Source of the DNA: Bacteroidota bacterium
GTDB taxonomy: Bacteria; Bacteroidota; Rhodothermia; Rhodothermales; UBA10348
DNA length: 64,000 nt
NCBI GenBank assembly: GCA_029262775.1
Contig: JAJCYR010000056.1
Location: 340,676-404,675, forward strand
Reading direction: 5' to 3'
Shown: positions 45,182 to 55,217 of the stretch, in pieces
How the letters are laid out: every line of letters begins with the position of its first letter
Position numbering within the stretch: position 1 is the stretch's first letter
Position numbers and translations under genes: made by a program
The notes under the pieces: model-generated
What the model saw: the letters and a program-made list of their open reading frames with translations, nothing else
The model's database searches: none
What the model was told of the DNA's origin: nothing

Positions 45182-47578
45182 ATGAAAGACGAAAACTGCT
45201 ACGATACCGCTTGCTTCCCTTTTGAGTCACGATTGTCTTTACGGCCCTTGGTGAAATTCTGGCAGACCGAGGCGAGCTCTGACGACGTGCTACGCGCTGG
45301 CGTTGCCCGGCAGGTCCTGGCCGAAGCGGAGGCGCTACGGGACCTCATCCAGGAAAATCCGTCATCGGACGTGATCGTTGCCAATACGAACGTTATTCGC
45401 AGCCTGCTGACTTCCGTCTTTCCTCCTGCGCTCTGGTCAGACATGTTGGTCGCGGCGACGGCCCCGTTCGGCACGGACCCCATCGTTGCAACAGACAATT
45501 TCATCCAGCTCAACCTGTTGGCAGACAACGAGGCCAACTTCAGTCTGCTCGGTGGTCGGGTATCCCACCAGGATATGCATCGTGGAAAAGCCCTTGCGGC
45601 CTACTATGAAATCCTGAGAATCCATTATGGCGTGGATATCGACAAGCCTGTAACCTTCGTGACCGAGCGCCGGGATGACGGTGGCAGAACGTCCCGTTTT
45701 TACCGGCTTGAGCTTGACAGCCGCTTCATTGAAGTTGAACTGACTGGTGACAAACCAGTCCTGACATCGACGGACCTGCGCGATTTACTGGCCCATCCGA
45801 ATGATCTCGAGCGATGGGTGCGCGTACTCCCCCCCGCCCGGTTCGTTTTCGTTGGTCTGGCGTGTATTACTGCTACCGATGTGACACGCGAAGAAGCGCT
45901 CTCGCGTCTGAAGCAGGATCTGCTTTCAAAAAACGCCCTCCTGACGAAGGATAGTATCAATCACCTGCAGCGCCGTGTGCGCTCCTTCCTGCGGCTTCCC
46001 GATCTCCAGTTGGGAATCATTGCCCTGGACCGGTGTGAGACGGGTGAAGTAGGCGGGGCTCGCGCAATAGGGAAAAGCATCCTGCTCGACAACGGTATGC
46101 CGTCCTGCTCTCGAGAAAAGGAGTCGTTGTACTGGAATGTCATGCAGCGTGGTGAGAGCGTCGTCATCGAAGACCTGGAAGAATCCGGCAACAACACAGG
46201 ATTCGAATCCAGACTGCTCGAAGAAAACATCCGGAACATTTTTGTCTCGCCACTCCTGACGAACGACCACGCCGTGGGCATCCTGGAGATTGGTTCTCCG
46301 AACGTGGGGGATCTGAACAGCCTCAACTCGATCTGGCTGGTTGAACTGTCGCGGATTTTCGCTACCGCCCTTCAGCGCAGTTTGGATGAGCAGGAAGATC
46401 GGATCCAAGCGCTTATCAAGCGTCAGTACACGGCCATTCACCCTGTCGTGGAATGGAAATTCCGCAAGGCAGCCATCAAACACATAACGGCGTTTGAAGA
46501 GCATGGGGAAGTAGAGTGGCCGAAGATCAGGTTCAAAAATGTAGTCCCCATTTACGGTATGAGTGACATCCGTGGTTCATCGACTCAGCGCGCACATGCC
46601 ATCCAGGCAGATCTCGCCGAACAACTCGGATTGGCCCTGGCAACCGTTATTGCGGCCGCTACTGTTCGTCCCAGACCCTCACTGGATGAACTCGGGTACC
46701 GACTTTCCAAGCATATCGAATACGTACTGAAGGGGCTCGCCAGCGGAGACGAGTCATCACTGCTCGGCCTTTTGCAGCGTGAAGTCGAGCCCCTGCTCGA
46801 TGAGTTCAGCGCATACTCGGAGGACGTTGCAAAACAAGTAGACCAGTACAGACAAGCACTCGACCCCTCCCTCGGAATCGTCTATGAAGAGCGGCGGAAA
46901 TACGAGGACAGTGTGTCCGCGCTCAATGAGGCCATGGCCGCCTACCTGGAGGAGCGCGATGAGGAAGCGCAGGACATGGTGCCCCATTTCTTTGAGCGAT
47001 TCAAGACCGACGGTGTGGACTACAATATTTACGTAGGGAAAGACCTGGTCGAGTCCGGCAAATTTACGGAAATGGACCTGCGAAATATTCGCTTGTGGCA
47101 GCTCACGACAACCGCCGGAATCGCTACGGTCGCATCCAAACTGAAATCGTCGCTACCCGTCCCGTTGGATGTTGCCCATCTTATCCTGGTGCAGTCCGAA
47201 CCGCTCGATATCCGCTTCCGGGAAGACGAAAAGAAGTTTGATGTGGATGGCGCCTATAATATCCGCTATGAGATAGTCAAGAAGAGAATTGACAAGGCGC
47301 ATATTTCTGGTTCCAGCGAACGCCTGACGCAACCGGGGCATGTCGCCATAGTGTATTCGCTGGATGCGGAGCGGGATGAATACCTGCGCCACATCGACTA
47401 TCTGACAGCCTCAGGATATTTCGTTCAGGAGCCAGAGTTGTTGAACCTGGAGGATCTGCCTGGTGCCAATGGTCTGCGGGCCATTCGAGTACGGATCGCC
47501 GAAGACGCGCCTGGTAGACCGTTTCTGTCGCTTCCAGAAGCTAACCAGAGGGAGAGGGCAGTAGTCGTGGCGGAATGA
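45182..47578 (+). CDS. Uncharacterised 798-aa protein with a probable GAF domain
   Basis: Central region LQLGIIALDRCETGEVGG...SVVIEDLEESGNNTGFESRLLEENIRNIFVSPLLTNDHAVGILEIGSPNVGDLNSLNSIWLVELSRIFATAL is GAF-like; flanking regions unrecognised, including FKNVVPIYGMSDIRGSSTQRAHAIQADLAEQL. Confidence 0.75.
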   Translation: MKDENCYDTACFPFESRLSLRPLVKFWQTEASSDDVLRAGVARQVLAEAEALRDLIQENPSSDVIVANTNVIRSLLTSVFPPALWSDMLVAATAPFGTDPIVATDNFIQLNLLADNEANFSLLGGRVSHQDMHRGKALAAYYEILRIHYGVDIDKPVTFVTERRDDGGRTSRFYRLELDSRFIEVELTGDKPVLTSTDLRDLLAHPNDLERWVRVLPPARFVFVGLACITATDVTREEALSRLKQDLLSKNALLTKDSINHLQRRVRSFLRLPDLQLGIIALDRCETGEVGGARAIGKSILLDNGMPSCSREKESLYWNVMQRGESVVIEDLEESGNNTGFESRLLEENIRNIFVSPLLTNDHAVGILEIGSPNVGDLNSLNSIWLVELSRIFATALQRSLDEQEDRIQALIKRQYTAIHPVVEWKFRKAAIKHITAFEEHGEVEWPKIRFKNVVPIYGMSDIRGSSTQRAHAIQADLAEQLGLALATVIAAATVRPRPSLDELGYRLSKHIEYVLKGLASGDESSLLGLLQREVEPLLDEFSAYSEDVAKQVDQYRQALDPSLGIVYEERRKYEDSVSALNEAMAAYLEERDEEAQDMVPHFFERFKTDGVDYNIYVGKDLVESGKFTEMDLRNIRLWQLTTTAGIATVASKLKSSLPVPLDVAHLILVQSEPLDIRFREDEKKFDVDGAYNIRYEIVKKRIDKAHISGSSERLTQPGHVAIVYSLDAERDEYLRHIDYLTASGYFVQEPELLNLEDLPGANGLRAIRVRIAEDAPGRPFLSLPEANQRERAVVVAE

Positions 47579-48053
47579 GCGCCTGAAGCATGCCCTGCCC
47601 CCGCAGACGACCTCGTACCCAGTCACTCTCGTCGAAATCGACGACCGCAACTGCTGCCGTAACATAAGTGACCTGATTTCCTCCCGTGAGCAACGACAGC
47701 AGCCCGGCAAGCGTCGGCTGATGGCCAACCATCATCAGCACGCCAGCATGAGGGGTGTGCTCTGAGAGTACACGAAGCGCCCTCGTCGGCGCTGCCAGGT
47801 ACAATGCATCCAGGAAGTCTACCTTGTGGTCCTTCCACCCAGAGACAGAGAGCACATGCTTGAGCGTTTCGCGCGTCCTCTGGGCCGTGGAGCAGAGTAT
47901 CCATTCAGGAACATACGCCGCCTGTCCCTGCAACAGTATTCCAATGGAACGGGCAGCCTTTTCCCCCCGCTCGTTGAGGGGACGTTCATGATCGGTATCA
48001 AAGTCGGCGCTCCAGTCCGACTTTCCATGCCGCATGAGCAAAAGACGTCCCAT
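47541..48053 (-). CDS. SixA-like histidine phosphatase family protein
   Basis: MGRLLLMRHGKSDWSADFDTDHERPLNERGEKAARSIG...LCSTAQRTRETL...GVLMMVGHQPTLAGLLSLLTGG. Confidence 0.93.
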   Translation of the reverse strand: MGRLLLMRHGKSDWSADFDTDHERPLNERGEKAARSIGILLQGQAAYVPEWILCSTAQRTRETLKHVLSVSGWKDHKVDFLDALYLAAPTRALRVLSEHTPHAGVLMMVGHQPTLAGLLSLLTGGNQVTYVTAAVAVVDFDESDWVRGRLRGQGMLQALIPPRLLPSPSG

Positions 48054-48631
48054 TACACCATTCCGCTATTGAATACAACCCAGATATAGACACCAATAAA
48101 ACTCAGGATACCCAGAGTCAGGGCGACCATGAACATATTATAGGAAACGCGCAGTAGCGCAAATTTCCTGGACAATACCGATCCGAGACCGTAAATATCC
48201 CTGATCATGTTACGGTACATGAGGTTACGATCGACCATGACTTCCGTCATTCCTTCCTCGAACTCTTCTTCGCTCAGATGCGAATAGTGGCCGAAGAAGA
48301 GAATGTTTCCCTCCCGTTTCTGGATTTCTCCCAGCGATATCGGATCGCGGGGAACCCGGGGGCGCGCCGATATGACCGCGTAGATGATGGAGATGAGACA
48401 GCCAACCAACAGAAAACTCGTGGGTATGAGAAGCCAGGGGTTTGTGTCTATCTTGGGCGAAATCGAGGCGATGATGATGGAAATGATGATACCGTTGATG
48501 GATATCATGATATTTGATTTGGCGTCGGCCAGGGACGTCAGGTCCATATGAACCCGATATGTCGTCCGCAGCATGGTCTCAACACCGCGTTTCCGGGATC
48601 CCAACTTGATGTCCTCCTGTTCAGCTTCCAT
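48053..48631 (-). CDS. PycTM (DUF5706, Pycsar system effector family) membrane protein
   Basis: RTTYRVHMDLTSLADAKSNIMISINGIIISIIIASISP; NILFFGHYSHLSEEEFEEGMTEVMVDRNLMYRNMIRDIYGLGSVLSRKFALLRVSYNMFMVALTLGILSF. Start may be at 48574. Confidence 0.85.
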   Translation of the reverse strand: MEAEQEDIKLGSRKRGVETMLRTTYRVHMDLTSLADAKSNIMISINGIIISIIIASISPKIDTNPWLLIPTSFLLVGCLISIIYAVISARPRVPRDPISLGEIQKREGNILFFGHYSHLSEEEFEEGMTEVMVDRNLMYRNMIRDIYGLGSVLSRKFALLRVSYNMFMVALTLGILSFIGVYIWVVFNSGMV

Positions 48632-48649
48632 CGAATAACCCTGTTTTCC

Positions 48650-49480
48650 GTGATTTTGCGACTATTTCCTGTCCTGCTGTCATTTGTACTGTTTGGTGCC
48701 TGCCACGCACAGCCGGTACTGCATGCCCCGTACCTGTTCGACGCCCCGGATGATTCGTTTCCGCTCCCGGATATCCTGAAAGAGATTTCTGGACTTGGTA
48801 TGTTTCCGGACGGAACGCTTGCGGCTGTCCAGGACGAAAACGGACTTCTGTTCAGGATTGATGCCCGAACTGGCAATATACTGGAAGAAATTCGTTTTGG
48901 CTCGGACCGGGACTACGAAGGCGTAGAAATCGTCGCGCAGACAGTTTGGATTCTGGAATCGGACGGTGACCTGTTTTCCTTTCCGTTGAATGATCCTGGA
49001 AACCTGTCCAGAACACCCACGGGACTCTCCCGGAGCTTCAACACCGAGGGCCTCGGCGTGGACTTGGACGGCCATCTCCTGATTGCGGCCAAGAATTTTC
49101 CAGGACATGACTATGACGCGGACAATGAACGAACCATTTGGTCGTTCAACCCGGAAACCGGTTACATGTCCGAAAGGGCTCGTTTTGTGCTGGACGAGCG
49201 GGCCGTGGACCCGGAGGGCAACAAGAAGAAACGAATCGAGGACGTCAACCCCTCGGCTGTCGCCATCCATCCGTCCACGGGCCATCTGTACGTAACGTCT
49301 CCGACGGGCAACGAATTGTATGTCCTGACACGCGAGATGACGCTCGTGGAGCGCGTGGAATTTGACCTGGAAGGCATGGTGCAACCGGAGGGAATAGTAT
49401 TTTCCGCCGATGGCACGCTCTTCATATCGTCGGAGGGCCATGACCAGCCAGCCCGAATCTTCGTCTTCCACCAGCGGTAA
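48650..49480 (+). CDS. SdiA-regulated-like exported lipoprotein (beta-propeller)
   Basis: KEISGLGMFPDGTLAAVQDENGLLFRID, PSAVAIHPSTGHLYVTSPTGNEL, MVQPEGIVFSADGTLFISSEG. GTG start at 48650 gives MILRLFPVLLSFVLFGAC lipobox; ATG alternative at 48548. Confidence 0.75.
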   Translation: MILRLFPVLLSFVLFGACHAQPVLHAPYLFDAPDDSFPLPDILKEISGLGMFPDGTLAAVQDENGLLFRIDARTGNILEEIRFGSDRDYEGVEIVAQTVWILESDGDLFSFPLNDPGNLSRTPTGLSRSFNTEGLGVDLDGHLLIAAKNFPGHDYDADNERTIWSFNPETGYMSERARFVLDERAVDPEGNKKKRIEDVNPSAVAIHPSTGHLYVTSPTGNELYVLTREMTLVERVEFDLEGMVQPEGIVFSADGTLFISSEGHDQPARIFVFHQR

Positions 49481-49487
49481 CCCCCAC

Positions 49488-52400
49488 ATGATGCCCTCAC
49501 CTCGGACTGTCCTATACGTCCTCCTGCTGGCTTCGGCGACGGGAGCCGCTGCCCAGAACCACATCCTGCCCCCATCCGGCCAGTCACATGACATAGAGTC
49601 CCGACTTGTGATCATCGGGGATGCGGGTGGTGCCGATGCATCGGGTACCACTCCTGCCCTTGACCTGCTTCGCCGCGTGTTGGCCGATACATCCACGGCT
49701 GCGCATGTCATTTTCACGGGAGACAACATCTACTGTTGTGGATTGCCCGATTCAACTTCTCCGGATCGTAGTCAGGCAGAACGCCGACTCACCGCGCAAC
49801 TCCGGGCTGTAGAGAACGCCCGGGGAAAAGTTGTTTTTGTACCGGGAAACCACGATTGGGGCGAGGCCCCGAATTACGACCCGGCCATACTGAATCGACA
49901 GGAAAAATTCATAGAATCGTGGGGCGATGGCACGGTTCGAATGCTGCCAAACAACGGCCTGGCGGGCCCACACGAGATAAAGTTGTCGGACTACGTTCGA
50001 CTTGTAGCCATCGACACCCAGTGGTGGCTCATGGACAAGCCGAAGCCGACTGGAGAGTCAGACGACTACGAAGTAGCCGAAGACGGGGAGCTTCTCGCTG
50101 CGCTCTCGGACCTGTTGAACAAGAGGGACGACGAGCTCGTCATAGTCGTAGGACACCACCCCCTGATGTCAATGGGGCGCCATGGTGGCTACCACCCCCT
50201 CCGTGACCATATTTTCCCGCTTACGGAGGTGTGGGATCATGCATGGATTCCGCTGCCGATAATCGGGTCGCTCTACCCACTGCTCAGAAATGCGATTGGA
50301 GCTGAACAGGATGTATCGAACCGGAAATTCCAGGCGTTCGCACGCACCATGCTCTCCATGATGCAGACGGAAGAAGGCCGTTCCCTCTACGTAGCGGGGC
50401 ATGAACACGGTCTGCAACATATTCCAGTGGGGCCACTCGACCATATTCTGATCAGTGGTGGGGGGTCACGTCCCACGTGGGTGTCATCGGGGCCACCGTC
50501 CGCCTTCACATACGGAGGATATGGGCTTCTTGTCGTTGATGTGTTGCGATCTGGCAGTGCAATCCTTTATGCGGTGTCTCCGGCCGAAAACGCCAGCGGG
50601 TACCAGGTTCTCTACGAAACGGAACTGCTCCCCGAAAAGCGGATCATTCTTGATGAGGCTCTCCCTGCCAGTGCACCCTCCCTGCCAGACAGTGCCACCG
50701 CCGTCCTCGATGCCGATCTCGGAGCGGGTGCCATCCGCTCTTTTTTCTGGGGCGACCATCATCGTCGGGCATGGACACAGAAAGTTAAAGCGCCTGTCTT
50801 TGATATCGGAACGGTGCAGGGCGGCCTGCAGCCGGTGAAGAAAGGTGGTGGTTTGCAGACCACATCGGTGCGACTGGTCGACAGCCTGGGCCATGAGTAT
50901 GTGCTGCGTACCATGAACAAGGATGCGACGGCGACCATACCGGATCCCTTCAAGAAGACCATTGCCCGCCAGGTCTTTGCCGATCAGACCAGTGCCATTT
51001 TCCCCTATGGGGCCCTTCTGGTCCCGCCCCTGTCACAGGCTGCCGGCATATATCACCCCACTGCAAGGCTCTATTACGTTCCGCGTGACCCGCGATTTGG
51101 TCCGTTCGAGGACCTGGTGGCGGACCGCCTCATGCTATTCGAACGCCGGCCAGATGATGACATGACCGGTTTTCCTCAGTTCGGTGAGTCACCCGATGTG
51201 GAGTCGGCTGCCAAGTTTCATCGTGAACTCCGCGAAGACAATGATAACCGGGTCGATGCCAAGATGTTTGCCCGGGCTCGCCTGCTCGACATGTACATGA
51301 GCGATTGGGACCGGCACCAGGATCAATGGCGCTGGGCCTCGTTTGACAACCCAGACGGCAAGGGGCGGTTGTTTCAGCCCATTCCCCGCGACCGCGATTG
51401 GGCATTCAACTACATGAATGGCGTACTCCCAAGTATCATCAAGTCACCGTGGGTGCTTCCCAAGTTCCAGGATTTCCGGCCAGAATTCGGAATGCTGCGT
51501 GGCCTCAATGCCAACGGAATGACGCAGGACAGGCGGCTTACGGCCGAATTGACCCGAGAGGACTGGATCGATGAAGCCGAAACGCTGCAGCGTACAATCA
51601 CACCGGATGTGATTGCTGCCGCACTCGACGGAATCCCCAAGGAACTGCAGGATGACTACGGTGAGTGGTTCGGGCAGACGCTGCGCGCACGTCTGGCGGA
51701 ATTGCCGCGCATAGCCTCCGACTACTACGATCTCCTGAGCAATCTGGTGGATGTGGTAGGCACGGACAAACATGAGCTGTTTTCCGTCCGCTCGAGCGGA
51801 GACGAAGTTGAAGTTGTCATGTTCAAGACGCTGAAGGACGGGGAAGTCCGGAAGGAGTTGTACCGGCGCACGTTTCATGCCGATGAAACGGAGGAAGTCC
51901 GGCTCTATGGTCTGGCGGGCATGGACACGTTCCAGATAACGGGAAATGCTGAAGTGCCCATCCGGATTTACGCCGTCGGTGGAACGGACCTGGACACCTA
52001 TTCGGATAACACCCGGGGAACAGCCACGAACAAACATTTTATCATTCGTGATACGATGTCCGGTTCCACAGTTACCGCTGGGGTATCCACACGCGACAAA
52101 CGGGACCTGGATCCCGTCTCAACTGCCTATGATCCGGGCGAGTACTGGTTCGAAGTGCTTCTCCCCCGCGTGTTCGTGGAGTCGAATCAGGATGTCGGGT
52201 TTGCGTTCGGAGGCGGCTTCACCCATACGTCCTACCGTTTCAGGCGTGAGCCGTACAGCACCTATCATACGGCTGCCGCCAACTTTGCCCCTGAAACCGG
52301 CGGCGTTCACATCAACTACCTCGGTCATTTCACCAATCGTTTACGTGACTGGGGAGTACTTCTGCGCGCCGATGTCCAGTCACCCAACTCCACGGTCAAT

Positions 52401-53189
52401 TTCTTCGGCTTCGGCAATGAGTCCGATCGCTTCGTGTCAGGCTCCAATTTTTACCGAACACTCATGACCGCTACGGAAGTGGATTTCATGCTGGAAAAGC
52501 CGGTCTCCGAACATCTGACAGCGCGGTTTGGCCATAGCTTCGAGCTGTTCGACGCCCAGCGGGACGAGAAGCGGTTTACCGGAACGGCCACTGCCGAAGT
52601 GGATCCCAACGATTTTGATCGCCAGCTTTTTGGCGGCCTGATAGGAGAAGTGGAAGCTGATTTCCGGGACAATCCCGTCGCCCCAAGCTACGGATTTTTC
52701 TGGGCAGCCCGCACACATGCCCGCGTCGGATACAACGACGCTTCCAAACCGTCTGCGGACCTGTCCACGCGGATTTCGTGGTTCAATCCACTCCTTGGCA
52801 GTCCCGACCACATTCTGGGTTTGCAACTCGGTGCAGGTCACACGATTGGCGACGTTCCTTTCTTCCTTGCGCAGTCCATTGGAGGGTCGGGCTCACTCAG
52901 GGGATGGCGTATGAACCGTTTTTCCGGCCGGACGTCCTTTTTTCAGAACGTCGAAATCCGGTCACAATTTTTTCGCTACGCAACGCCCGTTGCGGTCGGA
53001 ACGGGTGGTGTGTTTGCCTTTTTTGACAATGGGCGCGTGTGGATCGACGATGATAATTCGGACCGGTGGCACCAGAGTGTGGGAATGGGGTTGTGGACAA
53101 ATGTGTTCGACCTGACCGTCATCAACATCAATCTCTCCCTCTCCGAAGAGGAAACCGCGCTATCCGGCGGACTCGGTTTCGCCTTTTGA
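49488..53189 (+). CDS. Calcineurin-like metallophosphoesterase fused to a C-terminal outer-membrane barrel (BamA/D15-like)
   Basis: Signal peptide; LVIIGDAGG, VIFTGDNIYCCG, FVPGNHDWGE, VVGHHPLMS, VAGHEHGLQ; C-terminal SIGGSGSLRGWRMNRFSGRTSFFQNVEIR...LSGGLGFAF (terminal Phe). Confidence 0.88.
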   Translation: MMPSPRTVLYVLLLASATGAAAQNHILPPSGQSHDIESRLVIIGDAGGADASGTTPALDLLRRVLADTSTAAHVIFTGDNIYCCGLPDSTSPDRSQAERRLTAQLRAVENARGKVVFVPGNHDWGEAPNYDPAILNRQEKFIESWGDGTVRMLPNNGLAGPHEIKLSDYVRLVAIDTQWWLMDKPKPTGESDDYEVAEDGELLAALSDLLNKRDDELVIVVGHHPLMSMGRHGGYHPLRDHIFPLTEVWDHAWIPLPIIGSLYPLLRNAIGAEQDVSNRKFQAFARTMLSMMQTEEGRSLYVAGHEHGLQHIPVGPLDHILISGGGSRPTWVSSGPPSAFTYGGYGLLVVDVLRSGSAILYAVSPAENASGYQVLYETELLPEKRIILDEALPASAPSLPDSATAVLDADLGAGAIRSFFWGDHHRRAWTQKVKAPVFDIGTVQGGLQPVKKGGGLQTTSVRLVDSLGHEYVLRTMNKDATATIPDPFKKTIARQVFADQTSAIFPYGALLVPPLSQAAGIYHPTARLYYVPRDPRFGPFEDLVADRLMLFERRPDDDMTGFPQFGESPDVESAAKFHRELREDNDNRVDAKMFARARLLDMYMSDWDRHQDQWRWASFDNPDGKGRLFQPIPRDRDWAFNYMNGVLPSIIKSPWVLPKFQDFRPEFGMLRGLNANGMTQDRRLTAELTREDWIDEAETLQRTITPDVIAAALDGIPKELQDDYGEWFGQTLRARLAELPRIASDYYDLLSNLVDVVGTDKHELFSVRSSGDEVEVVMFKTLKDGEVRKELYRRTFHADETEEVRLYGLAGMDTFQITGNAEVPIRIYAVGGTDLDTYSDNTRGTATNKHFIIRDTMSGSTVTAGVSTRDKRDLDPVSTAYDPGEYWFEVLLPRVFVESNQDVGFAFGGGFTHTSYRFRREPYSTYHTAAANFAPETGGVHINYLGHFTNRLRDWGVLLRADVQSPNSTVNFFGFGNESDRFVSGSNFYRTLMTATEVDFMLEKPVSEHLTARFGHSFELFDAQRDEKRFTGTATAEVDPNDFDRQLFGGLIGEVEADFRDNPVAPSYGFFWAARTHARVGYNDASKPSADLSTRISWFNPLLGSPDHILGLQLGAGHTIGDVPFFLAQSIGGSGSLRGWRMNRFSGRTSFFQNVEIRSQFFRYATPVAVGTGGVFAFFDNGRVWIDDDNSDRWHQSVGMGLWTNVFDLTVININLSLSEEETALSGGLGFAF

Positions 53190-55217
53190 CCATCCCACAA
53201 ACTGGTCGTAACGCGTATTCTGAGCACGCACCGCTGGCACCGATTCGTCTCTCTCAACAAAGCCATTATACCGCTCCTCATTGAGGGTTCGCGCCTTGAC
53301 GTTGTCCGACAACTGCAGTTCAAGCCACTCCTTCAAAGAGGCCGCCAACCCGCTATCCAGCACGGGCGCCGCCACTTCTATGCGCCGATTCATGTTGCGC
53401 GTCATCCAGTCAGCGCTGGCCATGTAGACGGCTTCACGCCCGGGTTGTTCGAATATATAAACGCGTGCGTGTTCCAGAAAGCGGTCCAAAATAGAGATGG
53501 CGCTAATGTTGTCGGAAAGCCCCGGCACGCCCGCCCGCAAACAGCAGATACCCCGCACGATCAGATCAATCTGTACACCGTCTTGTGATGCCATGTACAG
53601 TGTCTGGATCAGGTCGGGGTCTTCCAAGCTGTTCATTTTCAGGATCATGCGCGCATGTCTACCCTCCCGGGCTACCGATCGCAAGGTGTCCACCTCCCGC
53701 ATGAATCCCTGTCGCAGCTCGTTCGGCGCAATCAGCAGGTGTGTTGCCAGAGGAAAAGCCGCGGAGTGTTCCAGATGGTTGAAGACACGGCCGACATCTG
53801 ATGTAACGCCGGAATGCGCCGTAAACAGCGTGATATCGTCGTATAACAGTGCAGTCTTCTCGTTGAAATTACCTGTCGATATGAGCGCCACGTCGTGTCC
53901 GCTACCGACGGAGAACCGGATATGGACCAATTTTGCATGCACCTTGATCCCGGGCCGACTGGTCTCCACAATGGCGCCCGCTTCGCGCAGCCGATCCATC
54001 ACAGACAGATTACTGGCTTCATCAAAACGCGCCTTCAGCTCTACAAATACGAAGACGCGTTTACCATTGCGGGCTGCCGAGCAGAGTGCGCTGATAATCT
54101 CCGAGTCAGACGAGACCCTGTACACGGTCATTCGGATTTCTTCGACATCATCTCGATGGGCGGCCTCCTGCAGGAGGTTGATGACGGGTGCATAGGACTG
54201 GTGAGGCACGTGCAGCAGGCGGTCTGCCTCGCGAATGCGGGCCACCATATGGTGTCCGCGTGCCAGGACCGGGTGCGGAAGGGGCGGCATCGGTTTGTCG
54301 CGGAGCTCATCCGGACCGCGATCCAGGATGCCGAAGAAGTCCGAGAAATTGTGGTAGCGACCGCCGAGCTGCGCATCGATCACATCGACCTGCAGTAGTT
54401 CCAGCACCCGGTTGAGTACCACCTGAGGCATATGCCCATCGTAGAGCAACCGCGTGGGACGTCCGGTTTCCCGCTTCTGGAGGCTTTTGCGGATCAGCTT
54501 GGCGAGATCGGCGGTGAACTCGTCTTCCAGATGCAGATCGGCGTCGCGGGATATTTTGATAGCCCACATGTTGGCCATTTCCATCCCTTTTTCTGTTCGG
54601 GACAGCAGGACGCGAACGGCGTCGTCCACAAAGCAAAACGCACCGTCCTCAAAGTGAATGAACCGCCTTGTGGTCGGAAAGTGAAGTGTGCACATGCAGA
54701 TCTCGCCACGCTGGGCTTCCAGGTCTTCCCAGACGGAAGCTGTTCTCAGGCAAACAAGGACCATTTCTCCGTCTTTCAGGAACGGTGCAGAACGACCACT
54801 GGCCTCCCTCCAGAGCCCCATGTGTGGTGAGAGTGCCTCGTCTATCCATTCGAGGCGCGATGGTGCACCAATTTCCCGTGGCGACAGCAGCGGCATGCCG
54901 GCCCGCGAGAGGCCCGGCAGAATGACCTCCCGGAATACCCGGCCGAAGCGTGCCTGGAGCAGGTCGACCTGATGTTGGATCTCCCTGACAAGAGCATCGG
55001 GCGCATACCCCAGTTTCTCCTGCTTACGCGCCGAGACCTCGCCCAGATTCCGGAGACCCGCCACACGAACCCGGTAGAACTCGTCCAGGTTGGATGAGAA
55101 TATGGCAAGGAATTTCAGTCGCTCCAGAAGCGGGTTGTGATCATCTTCTGCTTCCTGCAACACGCGCTCGTTGAAATCCAGCCAGGAGAGTTCACGATTC
55201 CGGTACGTATCCATCAT
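53160..55217 (-). CDS. ppk1: Polyphosphate kinase 1
   Basis: TYRNRELSWLDFNERVLQEAEDDHNPLLERLKFLAIFSSNLDEFYRVRVAGL; IRMTVYRVSSDSEIISALCSAARNGKRVFVFVELKARFDE. Confidence 0.96.
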   Translation of the reverse strand: MMDTYRNRELSWLDFNERVLQEAEDDHNPLLERLKFLAIFSSNLDEFYRVRVAGLRNLGEVSARKQEKLGYAPDALVREIQHQVDLLQARFGRVFREVILPGLSRAGMPLLSPREIGAPSRLEWIDEALSPHMGLWREASGRSAPFLKDGEMVLVCLRTASVWEDLEAQRGEICMCTLHFPTTRRFIHFEDGAFCFVDDAVRVLLSRTEKGMEMANMWAIKISRDADLHLEDEFTADLAKLIRKSLQKRETGRPTRLLYDGHMPQVVLNRVLELLQVDVIDAQLGGRYHNFSDFFGILDRGPDELRDKPMPPLPHPVLARGHHMVARIREADRLLHVPHQSYAPVINLLQEAAHRDDVEEIRMTVYRVSSDSEIISALCSAARNGKRVFVFVELKARFDEASNLSVMDRLREAGAIVETSRPGIKVHAKLVHIRFSVGSGHDVALISTGNFNEKTALLYDDITLFTAHSGVTSDVGRVFNHLEHSAAFPLATHLLIAPNELRQGFMREVDTLRSVAREGRHARMILKMNSLEDPDLIQTLYMASQDGVQIDLIVRGICCLRAGVPGLSDNISAISILDRFLEHARVYIFEQPGREAVYMASADWMTRNMNRRIEVAAPVLDSGLAASLKEWLELQLSDNVKARTLNEERYNGFVERDESVPAVRAQNTRYDQFVGWSKGETESAG

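Noticed and set aside
46535-46770. DIRGSS and GDESS motifs in the GAF protein as a hidden class III nucleotide cyclase (a missing PycC)
   Set aside because: The motif is not preceded by a hydrophobic beta-strand, and the second Asp-containing motif is too far away (about 65 residues versus about 45) in a helical-looking region. Not supported without structure prediction.
48680-49729. 349-aa minus-strand ORF
   Set aside because: Antisense to the SdiA-regulated-like lipoprotein and the phosphoesterase start.
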